Positions 41,038 through 47,736 of a DNA stretch of 64,000 nucleotides are shown in pieces. The first letter of the stretch is position 1; each line of letters opens with the position of its first letter. Origin of the DNA: a virus; the IMG/VR virus record IMGVR_UViG_3300028840_008180, positions 1 to 64,000 of that record; one strand, 5' to 3'. The translations under genes and the position numbers were made by a program. The notes beneath the pieces were generated by a model. That model was not told where the DNA came from and searched no databases. It saw only the letters and a program-made list of their open reading frames with translations.

Positions 41038-41042
41038 CTTAT

Positions 41043-41122
41043 GGCGGTGTACGCAAAATGGTAAAGCGGCAGTACTCAAAATGCTGTGATGTTGTTTGTC
41101 GGTTCGAGTCCGACCACCGCTA
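41043..41122 (+). tRNA. tRNA-Leu (CAA), reduced variable arm
   Basis: 80 nt. Anticodon loop CTCAAAA in CAGTA/TGCTG; variable region of about 11 nt with little pairing, shorter than usual for Leu. First pair G-T. Discriminator A then CTT. Confidence 0.8.
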
Positions 41123-41126
41123 CTTT

Positions 41127-41201
41127 GGCGAGGTAGCCCAATAGGTAGAAGGCGGTAGTTTCAAGAACTACAGGTTGCGGGTTCGACTCCCGCCCTCGCT
41201 A
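41127..41201 (+). tRNA. tRNA with CAA (Leu) anticodon in a short-arm body
   Basis: 75 nt. Acceptor GGCGAGG/CCTCGCT, anticodon loop TTCAAGA in GTAGT/ACTAC, five-nt variable loop. Bacterial tRNA-Leu normally has a long arm, so charging identity is uncertain. Discriminator A then CTC. Confidence 0.75.
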
Positions 41202-41206
41202 CTCAC

Positions 41207-41281
41207 GCCGGGGTAGCCCAACTGGCAGAAGGCGCATGATTTAGGATCATGAGGTTGAGGGTTCGACTCCCTCCCCCGGTA
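41207..41281 (+). tRNA. tRNA with TAG (Leu) anticodon in a short-arm body
   Basis: 75 nt, very like the preceding tRNA (GTAGCCCAA D-arm, AGGTT variable loop). Anticodon loop TTTAGGA in CATGA/TCATG. Discriminator A then CTT. Confidence 0.75.
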
Positions 41282-41286
41282 CTTAT

Positions 41287-41372
41287 GGCCTTGTGTCGGA
41301 ATAGGTAGACGAGTGGCGCTCAGACCGCCATGGGTGTAATTGCCCGTGCAGGTTCGATTCCTGTCAAGGCCA
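41287..41372 (+). tRNA. tRNA-Leu (CAG)
   Basis: 86 nt. Acceptor GGCCTTG/CAAGGCC, anticodon loop CTCAGAC, long variable arm. Discriminator A then CTT. Ends 2 bp from the convergent 41375 gene. Confidence 0.9.
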
Positions 41373-41374
41373 CT

Positions 41375-41794
41375 TTATCGTTTGATAGGAATAGCCCACG
41401 GAGTTTCTGGGATTTCTTCAGCGGCAGCAAGAGCGTCTTCAACGGCTTGTCGCATGTCGGGGCCGATGCCCTTCATGACCCATTCCTTTTTGCTTGGGTC
41501 AGCTTTGATTCGCTTGACGTACTCCGCTACTTTGTCTCGTTTGATAGGAATAGCCCACGGAGTTTCTGGGATTTCTTCAGCGGCAGCAAGAGCGTCTTCA
41601 ACGGCTTGTCGCATGGCGGGGCCTAAGCCCTGCATGACCCATTCCTTTTTGCTTGGGTCAGCTTTGATTCGCTTGACGTACTCCGCTACTTTGTCTCGTG
41701 CTCCAGCAGCGATGCCCGCACCCATGTCTCCAAATGCTCCTTTGATATCCCCGTAGCTGCGAGTTTCTAACCATTCATTGAATGAGCGTCTCAT
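41375..41794 (-). CDS. Protein with two 53-aa tandem repeats
   Basis: 139 aa from MRRSFNEWLETR, chosen because of GGAGG 7 nt upstream and a TATATA box before that; the N-terminus fits the capsid-targeting-like group. After a Gly/Ala-rich linker ('GAFGDMGAGIAAGA') come two nearly identical 53-residue units (RDKVAEYVKRIKADPSKKEW and on to EEIPETPWAIPIK). The unit is a three-helix module of unknown role. DNA copies are almost identical, so the duplication is recent. Confidence 0.7.
   Translation of the reverse strand: MRRSFNEWLETRSYGDIKGAFGDMGAGIAAGARDKVAEYVKRIKADPSKKEWVMQGLGPAMRQAVEDALAAAEEIPETPWAIPIKRDKVAEYVKRIKADPSKKEWVMKGIGPDMRQAVEDALAAAEEIPETPWAIPIKR
41379..41696 (+). repeat. 159-bp tandem duplication
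   Basis: Copies 41379-41537 and 41538-41696 differ at only a few bases (near 41460 and 41620). Entirely inside the 41375-41794 coding region and in frame. Confidence 0.95.
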
Positions 41795-41831
41795 TTCATA
41801 CCTCCACGGTATATATGGCCTTGCGTCGGGA

Positions 41832-42401
41832 TTAGTAGTACCTGAAATCATTCGCATGCCTCTTGCGAATGATTTCTTTCAACTGAGGTGTGAGAAGTTT
41901 TTTGAATATCGCTGATCGGGTTGTATTCTTTCTCCTAATCGCCTTAGGTGGTGGTAACCCAATACGTTTGAAGACCTGGGGGATGGCATCTTCTATGTTC
42001 TCCAAACGTATGACAACATCAACAAGCGATCTCCCCTGCTTATCACATGTGAAAGCTTTGATGTCTACGAAGTGCTTGTAACGCTTATTGCGAACATAGG
42101 TGTCGAAATCACACCGGGCGGACGCCATGTTTCGCTTTTTCTCAAAAGCGAAACATGACAGAATGCGGTCGAAGGGGTTTCGGATCGTTGTAAAGACGAA
42201 ATAGTCGCCCCATCTCCGTCCGGTTTTCTCAATAAATTGCTTTACCTTGTAGGCAGCATCGTGCCGACCCACCGGTTTTGCCCGCAAACCCTGGTCGTAG
42301 ACCCGACATTTATAGGCTCGAAAGTGCGAGTGCAGGCTGCTAGAGCCGCATTTCTGATTGGCCAGAAAGATGAACTTGTGAGTGTGAGATATAACGGTCA
42401 T
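41832..42401 (-). CDS. Sulfotransferase-family protein
   Basis: 189 aa from MTVISHTHKF (an upstream ATG would add 8 residues). 'FIFLANQKCGSSSLHSHF' is the PAPS 5'-phosphosulfate loop and 'FTTIRNPFDRILSCF' the 3'-phosphate motif of Golgi-type (Sulfotransfer_2) carbohydrate sulfotransferases. The usual Lys of the loop is here 'QKCGSSS'. Would transfer sulfate from PAPS to a glycan. A TAAATACT box lies just before ATG. Contains a 14-bp palindrome at 42126. Confidence 0.75.
   Translation of the reverse strand: MTVISHTHKFIFLANQKCGSSSLHSHFRAYKCRVYDQGLRAKPVGRHDAAYKVKQFIEKTGRRWGDYFVFTTIRNPFDRILSCFAFEKKRNMASARCDFDTYVRNKRYKHFVDIKAFTCDKQGRSLVDVVIRLENIEDAIPQVFKRIGLPPPKAIRRKNTTRSAIFKKLLTPQLKEIIRKRHANDFRYY
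42126..42157. repeat. 14-bp perfect inverted repeat inside sulfotransferase CDS, TCTC loop
   Basis: CATGTTTCGCTTTT-TCTC-AAAAGCGAAACATG. Confidence 0.95.
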
Positions 42402-42461
42402 ATCAGTATTTACCCCAGACGGCATATCCGTTAGGATATTAAGGGGTAAAAGGAGGATGGT

Positions 42462-42854
42462 ATGATCATCAAAGAAGTCGAAGTCGTCATCAATGTGGAA
42501 TACGGAGGTTTCTCTCTTGATACAGAGATGGCCCTCTGGTTGATGGAGAACAAGGGGTGGACGAGCACAAACGTCGACAGTGGTGAGGATGAGACCGAGT
42601 TCGATTTGATATCACTCGGTGATATGTTCCTCCGCTCGAAGAAATACGACGAGGTCGGGTTCAGAATGAACCCCGACCTCGTCGAGTGCGTTAAAACCCT
42701 CCAAAAGAAACACGAAGGTACGAATTGGTCTGGTGTTGCATACAACGACATCCCAAAGGTCTTGCAATTAAATGTCGTTCATGTAGAGGTTCACCTTACC
42801 GTCGAGCCTGTGTATGACGGCATTGAGAATATAGCATGTTGGTCCAAGATGTAG
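42462..42854 (+). CDS. Conserved phage hypothetical (YGGFSL family)
   Basis: 130 aa with Shine-Dalgarno GGAGGA. 'VEYGGFSLDTEMALWLMENK', 'MNPDLVECVKTL', 'VHVEVHLTVEPVYDGIENI' match a small family widespread in large phages ('YGGF-x-LS', 'R-x-DP-x-LV', 'YDG-x-E'). Biochemical role unknown. A near-perfect palindrome (CGACGAGGTCGGG arms) lies at 42648-42685. Its stop ends at the first base of the next tRNA. Confidence 0.75.
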   Translation: MIIKEVEVVINVEYGGFSLDTEMALWLMENKGWTSTNVDSGEDETEFDLISLGDMFLRSKKYDEVGFRMNPDLVECVKTLQKKHEGTNWSGVAYNDIPKVLQLNVVHVEVHLTVEPVYDGIENIACWSKM

Positions 42855-42937
42855 CCAGGATGACGGAATTGGTAGACGACAATCGCTTAGAACGATTGGT
42901 CCGTAAGGGCGTGCGAGTTCGAGTCTCGCTCCTGGCA
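42854..42937 (+). tRNA. tRNA-Leu (TAG), long-arm
   Basis: 84 nt. Acceptor GCCAGGA/TCCTGGC, anticodon loop CTTAGAA in AATCG/CGATT, long variable arm. Discriminator A then CTT. Second TAG-Leu tRNA, this one of normal class II shape. Confidence 0.92.
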
Positions 42938-42941
42938 CTTA

Positions 42942-43082
42942 CTAGATAAACCCGAATACTCTGAGAAATACAAGGGTACTGAATAAAGCTGCTGCGGCTG
43001 AACCAATGGTTCGGATTAGTTCCATTGTGTGGTTGTGCTTGTTCAACCACGTCTCGACTCGATTTCTACGATGGTCTGTCAT
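42942..43082 (-). CDS. Small membrane protein (46 aa)
   Basis: MTDHRRNRVETWLNKHNHTM, then a hydrophobic helix (SAAAALFSTLVFLRVFGFI). Shine-Dalgarno GGAGGTG. Converges on tRNA-Leu with 4 bp between. Confidence 0.6.
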   Translation of the reverse strand: MTDHRRNRVETWLNKHNHTMELIRTIGSAAAALFSTLVFLRVFGFI

Positions 43083-43146
43083 AAACACCTCCTACTAGTA
43101 TTATACTGTCGTTGTTAATAAAACTTAAGGGTGCAAGGAGAGGGAA

Positions 43147-43569
43147 ATGTCAGTGAAGAAGATTACGGTAAAGAGATTGGAGTGGTCGGAACTGAAGGAT
43201 AGTCAAAGACATCGAATCAGGAAAAAGGTCGCTCGCCACGCTTCTGAAGTACAGGCTAAGCACAACTACATGAAGCGACTGAAGCGATCCCGAACAACCA
43301 GTGATGCTCCCTATGTACTTCTTCCTAAGAGTGTGATCAAGCCGAAGAACGGCTTTTGGGTTGTCTGGCGGCGGTTAGGCACCGAGGCTGTTGTCACTCG
43401 TCGGACATTGGTTCACAAGGTGACGTGGGAGTTATACGGCCCACGGGAGAATGGTGTCCGATTTGTTCTAAAGGCACCCTTTCCAGTGAATGTCACCTGT
43501 ACTCAGGATAGGAAGGTTTGGGAGGATTTTGCCGCTTCGTTGTCGGTAGGTCATCGATTGGGAAACTAG
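43147..43569 (+). CDS. Basic hypothetical protein
   Basis: 140 aa with AAGGAGAGG. Strongly basic first half (RHRIRKKVARHASEVQAKHN), then a beta-rich part ('VIKPKNGFWVVWRRLGTEAV', 'VRFVLKAPFPVNV'). Possibly nucleic-acid-binding; not recognised. Confidence 0.6.
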   Translation: MSVKKITVKRLEWSELKDSQRHRIRKKVARHASEVQAKHNYMKRLKRSRTTSDAPYVLLPKSVIKPKNGFWVVWRRLGTEAVVTRRTLVHKVTWELYGPRENGVRFVLKAPFPVNVTCTQDRKVWEDFAASLSVGHRLGN

Positions 43570-43627
43570 CGAATTTACGCTAAAGTCTCGTAAACTATCT
43601 GCCGATACAAGCGATAGGAGAAAAGTT

Positions 43628-43912
43628 ATGGGAATACCAGCTTACGGAGACGTACTGACTCGTAAAGTGACTTTGCCCAACAAGCAAGTCCTGAGTATCG
43701 GTGTTTTGACAGCCCATGTTGGGGTCGGCGCAGTGCCGGAATTGACGGTCTCACTTCAAGACGAAGGTGGAATTGCTACCGCTTCACTGAAGACCGCCCT
43801 CAATTCAACCAATGATCTTCGATACGTTGCCAACATGTTGAATCAGGTGGCAACACGTATCGATCAGGTCAACGAAGAGGCCAAGGACGATTACTACGAA
43901 GAAGATGAGTGA
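43628..43912 (+). CDS. Hypothetical protein, acidic tail
   Basis: 94 aa with AGGAG. Compact beta-type domain ('YGDVLTRKVTLPNKQVLSIG', 'ELTVSLQDEGGIATASLK') and an acidic C-terminus (DDYYEEDE). Not recognised. Its 3' end overlaps the minus-strand 43894 gene by 19 bp. Confidence 0.6.
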   Translation: MGIPAYGDVLTRKVTLPNKQVLSIGVLTAHVGVGAVPELTVSLQDEGGIATASLKTALNSTNDLRYVANMLNQVATRIDQVNEEAKDDYYEEDE

Positions 43913-44046
43913 TCCCAATAGCGACAATACTGACAGTACTTGCTATAGTACCACGTCTGTCGCTTACAAATTGGGCAAATACGTGTCCTGTCAGCGATCC
44001 GTTTTGCACGTCGTCGTAGTAGTATCCGTTTAAGCCACCGGAGCAT
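43894..44046 (-). CDS. Small zinc-finger protein (50 aa)
   Basis: MLRWLKRILLRRRAKRIADR then CPICKRQTWYYSKYCQYC: two CxxC pairs 13 residues apart after an Arg-rich helix. Probably a nucleic-acid-binding zinc ribbon. Weak ribosome site. Fills the 200-bp gap before tRNA-Ser(CGA). Confidence 0.5.
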   Translation of the reverse strand: MLRWLKRILLRRRAKRIADRTRICPICKRQTWYYSKYCQYCRYWDHSSSS

Positions 44047-44125
44047 TGGGCATCTCAGCCTTCATTGCTATCTATAATCGGCACAAGAAAGTGAAACGGA
44101 GTAGAAGAAAAACGTTAGGAAATAC

Positions 44126-44209
44126 GGAATCGAAGCGAATTGGCTAAGCAGCCTATCTCGAAAGTAGGTGCGGGTAACACCGTTGGGAGTTCGAGTCTCC
44201 CCGATTCCG
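44126..44209 (+). tRNA. tRNA-Ser (CGA), copy 2
   Basis: 84 nt. Acceptor GGAATCG/CGATTCC, anticodon loop CTCGAAA in CCTAT/GTAGG, long variable arm. Discriminator G then CTT. Different from copy 1 in most of the body. Confidence 0.92.
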
Positions 44210-44257
44210 CTTAAAGGTTAAGGTGAGATTGGTAGGAAATTATCGGGAGAATGAAAA

Positions 44258-44398
44258 ATGGAATGGCTTGGTAATTGGATCGCCGCTTGGTTAGACATGA
44301 TCTGTGGTTTCATCTCGGTGGTTACCTTGTGCATCTGGCGTCCGTGGTGGGATTTCCAGTTTCGTGCGTATTGGGCAAATAAAATACTCCGGAAGTGA
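44258..44398 (+). CDS. Small membrane protein (46 aa), Trp-rich
   Basis: MEWLGNWIAAWLDMICGFIS, then VVTLCIWRPWWDFQF. One hydrophobic helix and six Trp. Shine-Dalgarno GGGAGA. Stop lies 8 nt inside the next tRNA gene. Confidence 0.6.
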   Translation: MEWLGNWIAAWLDMICGFISVVTLCIWRPWWDFQFRAYWANKILRK

Positions 44399-44470
44399 AG
44401 CGAATGGTTAGCAAGCCGGTTGGAAGCCGGTCGCCCTCACGGGTTGCAGGTTCGACTCCTGTCACTTCCG
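44391..44470 (+). tRNA. tRNA-Ser (GGA)
   Basis: 80 nt. Acceptor GGAAGTG/CACTTCC, anticodon loop TTGGAAG in GCCGG/CCGGT, long variable arm. Discriminator G then CTT. Completes the Ser set. Confidence 0.92.
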
Positions 44471-44473
44471 CTT

Positions 44474-44875
44474 ATGATCTCCATGAAAGGCAATTTGAAG
44501 TACAGTGATATCGCTGCGGGGCACCGCCCGCAAGCGGCGGTCTATCTCCCTAAAGAATTTGGAGACTACTACCGTGCGTTGGTACCTAAAGCGAAGGACA
44601 TACAACCACAAACCTACCCTCCGCACGTTACCGTTGTGAGGACTGGGCTTGAGACGCCGCCAAACATGGAGCCGTGGGGAAAGTACGAAGGTGAAATCAT
44701 TGAGTTTACCTACAACCCAGTGGTAGTGACAGACGGTATGTACTACTACTTGGATGTAGAATCGGAAAGGATCGCCGAAATCCGAAAGGAGTTAGGGCTT
44801 CCACGCTACCGTTTCGGCGATAACAAGAAGTACCACATTACGATTGGGAATGTCAAACATCATGCCACTTCCTAA
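44474..44875 (+). CDS. 2H phosphoesterase (LigT/Acb1-like fold)
   Basis: 133 aa from MISMKGNLKY, or 130 aa from the next ATG. Two H-x-T motifs: 'YPPHVTVVR' (H48, T50 counting from MKGN) and 'KKYHITIGN' (H118, T120), spaced 70 residues. This is the 2H superfamily of cyclic-phosphodiesterases and RNA ligase/repair enzymes. As I recall, T4 Acb1 (gp57B), the anti-CBASS enzyme, has the same two motifs 69 residues apart. The gene begins right after tRNA-Ser(GGA), so a tRNA-repair role is equally possible. Confidence 0.75.
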   Translation: MISMKGNLKYSDIAAGHRPQAAVYLPKEFGDYYRALVPKAKDIQPQTYPPHVTVVRTGLETPPNMEPWGKYEGEIIEFTYNPVVVTDGMYYYLDVESERIAEIRKELGLPRYRFGDNKKYHITIGNVKHHATS

Positions 44876-45194
44876 AGCATGTGACCGAGCCACCCAGGAC
44901 CTGATTGTGGACTTGTACGAAAACTACGAGTACCCAATCCAGACCATCTCTAAAATGACGGACGTATCGAGATACTATGTCCGCCAAGTCTTAGACCAAC
45001 GACGTGTTGAGCGTCGACCGCAAGCAAGCTGGCTTCGCACCTCTAAAGAGCGAGAGGACGAGGTTGTGCGACTCTATGTTGAAGAGCGGCTACCGATGCG
45101 TCTCGTGGGAGAGGAACTGTCGATGTCTGATTTCACAGTTCAGAGAGTTCTAAAACGTCGAAACGTTCAGACCCGCAAACGGAAAGACTACTGA
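44862..45194 (+). CDS. Double helix-turn-helix protein
   Basis: 110 aa from MPLPKACDRATQ, overlapping the 2H gene by 14 bp. Two similar units: 'ATQDLIVDLYENYEYPIQTI' with 'MTDVSRYYVRQVLDQRRVE', and 'REDEVVRLYVEERLPMRLVG' with 'LSMSDFTVQRVLKRRNVQT'. Each looks like an HTH with recognition helix. Basic ends. Likely a DNA-binding regulator; possibly derived from a transposase or homing-type HTH pair. Confidence 0.6.
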   Translation: MPLPKACDRATQDLIVDLYENYEYPIQTISKMTDVSRYYVRQVLDQRRVERRPQASWLRTSKEREDEVVRLYVEERLPMRLVGEELSMSDFTVQRVLKRRNVQTRKRKDY

Positions 45195-45199
45195 GTGTT

Positions 45200-45583
45200 T
45201 TACTTGTAGAACCTTGAGTTCCCGTTGCTGTCGATCTCCCAATGGATTCCGAACTTGTTCTCCAGGTCCGAAACCATGTCTGACCGAGCTTTCCGGAGGG
45301 CGGGGATAACGTAGCGACCGTAGACATTATCCATTGCCTTGTACTCACCTATCGTCTGGGTTATTTGCCGGATCATCCGGATGAATTGACTGGGGTCAAT
45401 CTCAAAATTCTCTCCCATTACCCTAACGACGGCTGTGGATCGTCTTACCTCTACCATTTGCGTCCGTTGCTCGATCACGACGGGTGGCGTCTGTTTTGCG
45501 GGCGCAGGTACGGGCGCACGAGTGGATTTTGCCGTGTCTTTGAGTTGCCAGCGTGGCGACGGTATCATGTTTCCGCTACTCAT
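45200..45583 (-). CDS. Hypothetical protein
   Basis: 127 aa with AAGGAG. Pro/Ala-rich first 35 residues, then 'STAVVRVMGENFEIDPSQFI' and a helical part ending 'KFGIHWEIDSNGNSRFYK'. Not recognised. Confidence 0.6.
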   Translation of the reverse strand: MSSGNMIPSPRWQLKDTAKSTRAPVPAPAKQTPPVVIEQRTQMVEVRRSTAVVRVMGENFEIDPSQFIRMIRQITQTIGEYKAMDNVYGRYVIPALRKARSDMVSDLENKFGIHWEIDSNGNSRFYK

Positions 45584-45747
45584 GACGTTATCTCCTTTAT
45601 CTTGGTATCGGCATTATAGCTGCTTTTCTTTAGTTCGTAAATGTCAAATGTGTTAGGCAGGGTGTGAGAAATTCGCTCAAGTTTCCCATGTTAGATGTCG
45701 ATACCATTATTAGGGCCCAAAACATGGGCGATTTGCCTCCTGTGATC

Positions 45748-45783
45748 AGCCCGCCCCCGAAATTGCAGCACCGGGGGCGGGCT
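45748..45783. repeat. 12-bp GC-rich inverted repeat before 45803 gene
   Basis: AGCCCGCCCCCG pairs with CGGGGGCGGGCT over a 12-nt loop, 19 nt before the 45803 start. No T-tract on either side. May be a leader structure controlling translation. Confidence 0.7.
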
Positions 45784-45802
45784 AAAGGGTATAGGAAGAA
45801 CA

Positions 45803-46150
45803 ATGGAAGAAGACAGAATAATATGCGACGAACTGGCTTTGGACCTCATGATCAACATGGAGTTACCGAGGCGAGAAAGGAAAAAGAAGGCAAAAAGGCG
45901 TTTCAGCAGGGCTCCGAGGGTAGCGGCGGTGATGTCTTCGCATTCGTCTGTAGAGACGGTAACAAGTGAGTGGCCTGACACCATAGATCACTTCGAGACA
46001 CAGAAAGCTCTAATAAGAGAACTAGATCGGGCGGCAATGGAATTATCGGAAGCAGAGCGGAAGTTAGATGTGCAGAAGCCGCAAAAGGTATCGGGCTTCA
46101 AGAAATTCAAATCAGGCTTCAAAAAGATCAAATCAAATCGAGCGTCTTGA
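45803..46150 (+). CDS. Basic helical hypothetical protein
   Basis: 115 aa with AGGAAGA upstream. 'LPRRERKKKAKRRFSRAPRV' basic patch, a helical middle, and a Lys-rich end (KKFKSGFKKIKSNRAS). Possibly DNA-binding. Overlaps the convergent 46128 gene by 23 bp. Confidence 0.6.
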   Translation: MEEDRIICDELALDLMINMELPRRERKKKAKRRFSRAPRVAAVMSSHSSVETVTSEWPDTIDHFETQKALIRELDRAAMELSEAERKLDVQKPQKVSGFKKFKSGFKKIKSNRAS

Positions 46151-46589
46151 AAAGGAGTCGCCTCTCAAGTGGACCTAATGGTTTACCGTTAAGGTCTTTA
46201 AGTTGGTAGAATAGGAATGAATCTGTGCCGGTGTCTACCATTTCATAGAACTTTGAGTCAACGGCATTGTCCCATGTTGGGGTAGCTGGATGTAGCCGAA
46301 GGTCCGCTACTTTCTCATCGAACTCACGGAATGTCCATTCTTTTTCATCAACGACGATCTGTTTGTTAGGTGACCAATACTCTGACTTTGTCTTTAGAAA
46401 TGGCACATCCTTCTCAAGCATGTTAAAGATGAAAGTCATGTCATGACCTTGCTCTTTAAGGTAGTTGGCTAGAGCGGTGGTGTGCTCCCACACATCACGC
46501 TCGTTACTTGCCTCCTTCACACCTTGAACCAACCCTCGGATCGTTTCGGGTACGGTGCCGTAGACTTCTAGCCACTGTTTGAATCTCAC
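46128..46589 (-). CDS. Hypothetical protein with MRFKQWL N-terminus
   Basis: 153 aa. GTG start inside the previous stop (GTGA overlap). N-terminus MRFKQWLEVYG belongs to the capsid-targeting-like group. Body is mixed alpha/beta, with 'TFREFDEKVADLRLHPATPT'. Not recognised. Confidence 0.65.
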   Translation of the reverse strand: MRFKQWLEVYGTVPETIRGLVQGVKEASNERDVWEHTTALANYLKEQGHDMTFIFNMLEKDVPFLKTKSEYWSPNKQIVVDEKEWTFREFDEKVADLRLHPATPTWDNAVDSKFYEMVDTGTDSFLFYQLKDLNGKPLGPLERRLLFKTLDLI

Positions 46590-46801
46590 ACGAACTCCGC
46601 AGCCTCTTCAGGTTCTAGGTACATGTCTGTCCGAGAGTCGTAGTACTTACCCTCTTTGGGGTCGTAGTAGACTACTCTTCCGTTCTTCATTCTGAATGGC
46701 CCTTCCAAACCGGGCCTCTCTGGATACTCTTCGGGGTCAATAGGCGGCATCGCTTGCCAGTCTTCTTTCATTTGGACCCATTTGATGAATTTGATATGCA
46801 T
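46586..46801 (-). CDS. Small protein with MHIKFIKW N-terminus
   Basis: 71 aa from MHIKFIKWVQMK, with AAGGGAG upstream; the longer reading runs across the divergent promoter and gene and is rejected. Tyr-rich 'MKNGRVVYYDPKEGKYYDSR' and an acidic end, a pattern ('G-x-VYYDP-x-x-GKYYD') common in small phage structural-type proteins. N-terminus is related to the capsid-targeting-like group. Confidence 0.6.
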   Translation of the reverse strand: MHIKFIKWVQMKEDWQAMPPIDPEEYPERPGLEGPFRMKNGRVVYYDPKEGKYYDSRTDMYLEPEEAAEFV

Positions 46802-46873
46802 AAGCACTCCCTTCTTCGACAAGCTATCTATGACGTTTGGGTTCCAATATACTCTCCATCGCCATATATATCC

Positions 46874-47302
46874 ATGATGAAGAGCTTCAAAGAATACAAA
46901 GCCACCCGTGATTTCCAGCAGGAGTGGCACGACAATTTGAGATTTGCCAAGAGAATCTACAAGGACTACCTCGTCGACAAGGTGAATCCGTTTGAAAGAC
47001 TTGAGGACCACAATCTGATTGTCGGTGCATTTCGTGCCCTCAACCATCCGAAGATTAACCACCACCTAAAGCGAGTTGAAGAGATGCGACCAAACTATCA
47101 GGATTTGGAGGTCGCCCAACTAGGTCCGCCATCGGCAATAATGATGGACAACGAAGGAATAATGCTGCACCCGTCGACAGAACACCAGGATGCTCAGGGT
47201 CAACTGGAGCGGAAGGCTCGACGGTATTACTACCGAATGAGAGACTTAGGAGATTGGCTTAGCTCTCGCTCACTAGAACCGACACCGGCGATATCGACTT
47301 AG
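46874..47302 (+). CDS. Hypothetical protein with MMKSFKEYKATR N-terminus
   Basis: 142 aa. Start chosen because it matches the MK[TS]F/YxE[FY] motif and lies 3 nt after ATATATA, with no Shine-Dalgarno. The body is helical and charged; the C-terminus is basic ('QLERKARRYYYRMRD'). Not recognised; divergent to the 46801 gene across 72 bp. Confidence 0.65.
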   Translation: MMKSFKEYKATRDFQQEWHDNLRFAKRIYKDYLVDKVNPFERLEDHNLIVGAFRALNHPKINHHLKRVEEMRPNYQDLEVAQLGPPSAIMMDNEGIMLHPSTEHQDAQGQLERKARRYYYRMRDLGDWLSSRSLEPTPAIST

Positions 47303-47313
47303 CGGAGAGAATC

Positions 47314-47736
47314 ATGCGATTCGGCCAATGGCTCCTACTCAACGAAGTTCCGCACAAGACACTCAGAGTGCCTATCGAATACGAGGGTAACTTCATCATG
47401 ATCATTGATCTGAAAGTGGAGGATTGGCGGATTGATGAAGAGGATGAAGAGACAAAGCTTATCCAACGCCGGTTGATGATGGCCCTACCGCCACCACCAC
47501 CATACTACGGCTTCATACCCGATTCCGGTGGCCGCTATCTTTATTATGACGGAAACGAGGAGTATCGCTTTGAGCTTACCAGAACCGAACCATCTAGGGG
47601 AATCAACCTAGACGAGTTGAATATCGGAGGCTCCTGGTGGGATTATGTCGAGGGAGTAGACCAGGACAATAACATGGTTAAGAAACCGTCACCACCAATA
47701 CCCTCTCGTATCCCTCAAAGGGTCCGTACCCAGTAG
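47314..47736 (+). CDS. Hypothetical protein with MRFGQWLLLNE N-terminus
   Basis: 140 aa with GCGGAGAGA upstream, 11 bp after the previous stop. L-N-E at 9-11 is a possible prohead-protease site. Includes a 'GGRYLYYDGNEEYRFEL' segment like that in the 46801 protein. Overlaps the convergent KpsS-like gene by 22 bp. Confidence 0.65.
   Translation: MRFGQWLLLNEVPHKTLRVPIEYEGNFIMIIDLKVEDWRIDEEDEETKLIQRRLMMALPPPPPYYGFIPDSGGRYLYYDGNEEYRFELTRTEPSRGINLDELNIGGSWWDYVEGVDQDNNMVKKPSPPIPSRIPQRVRTQ

Noticed and set aside
45748-45783. Hairpin as a transcription terminator
   Set aside because: No T-tract on either strand and no gene ending next to it; it lies in a leader.
45664-45969. 101-aa plus-strand ORF
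   Set aside because: Overlaps a GC-rich hairpin and the better-supported 45803 gene in another frame, with no good ribosome site.
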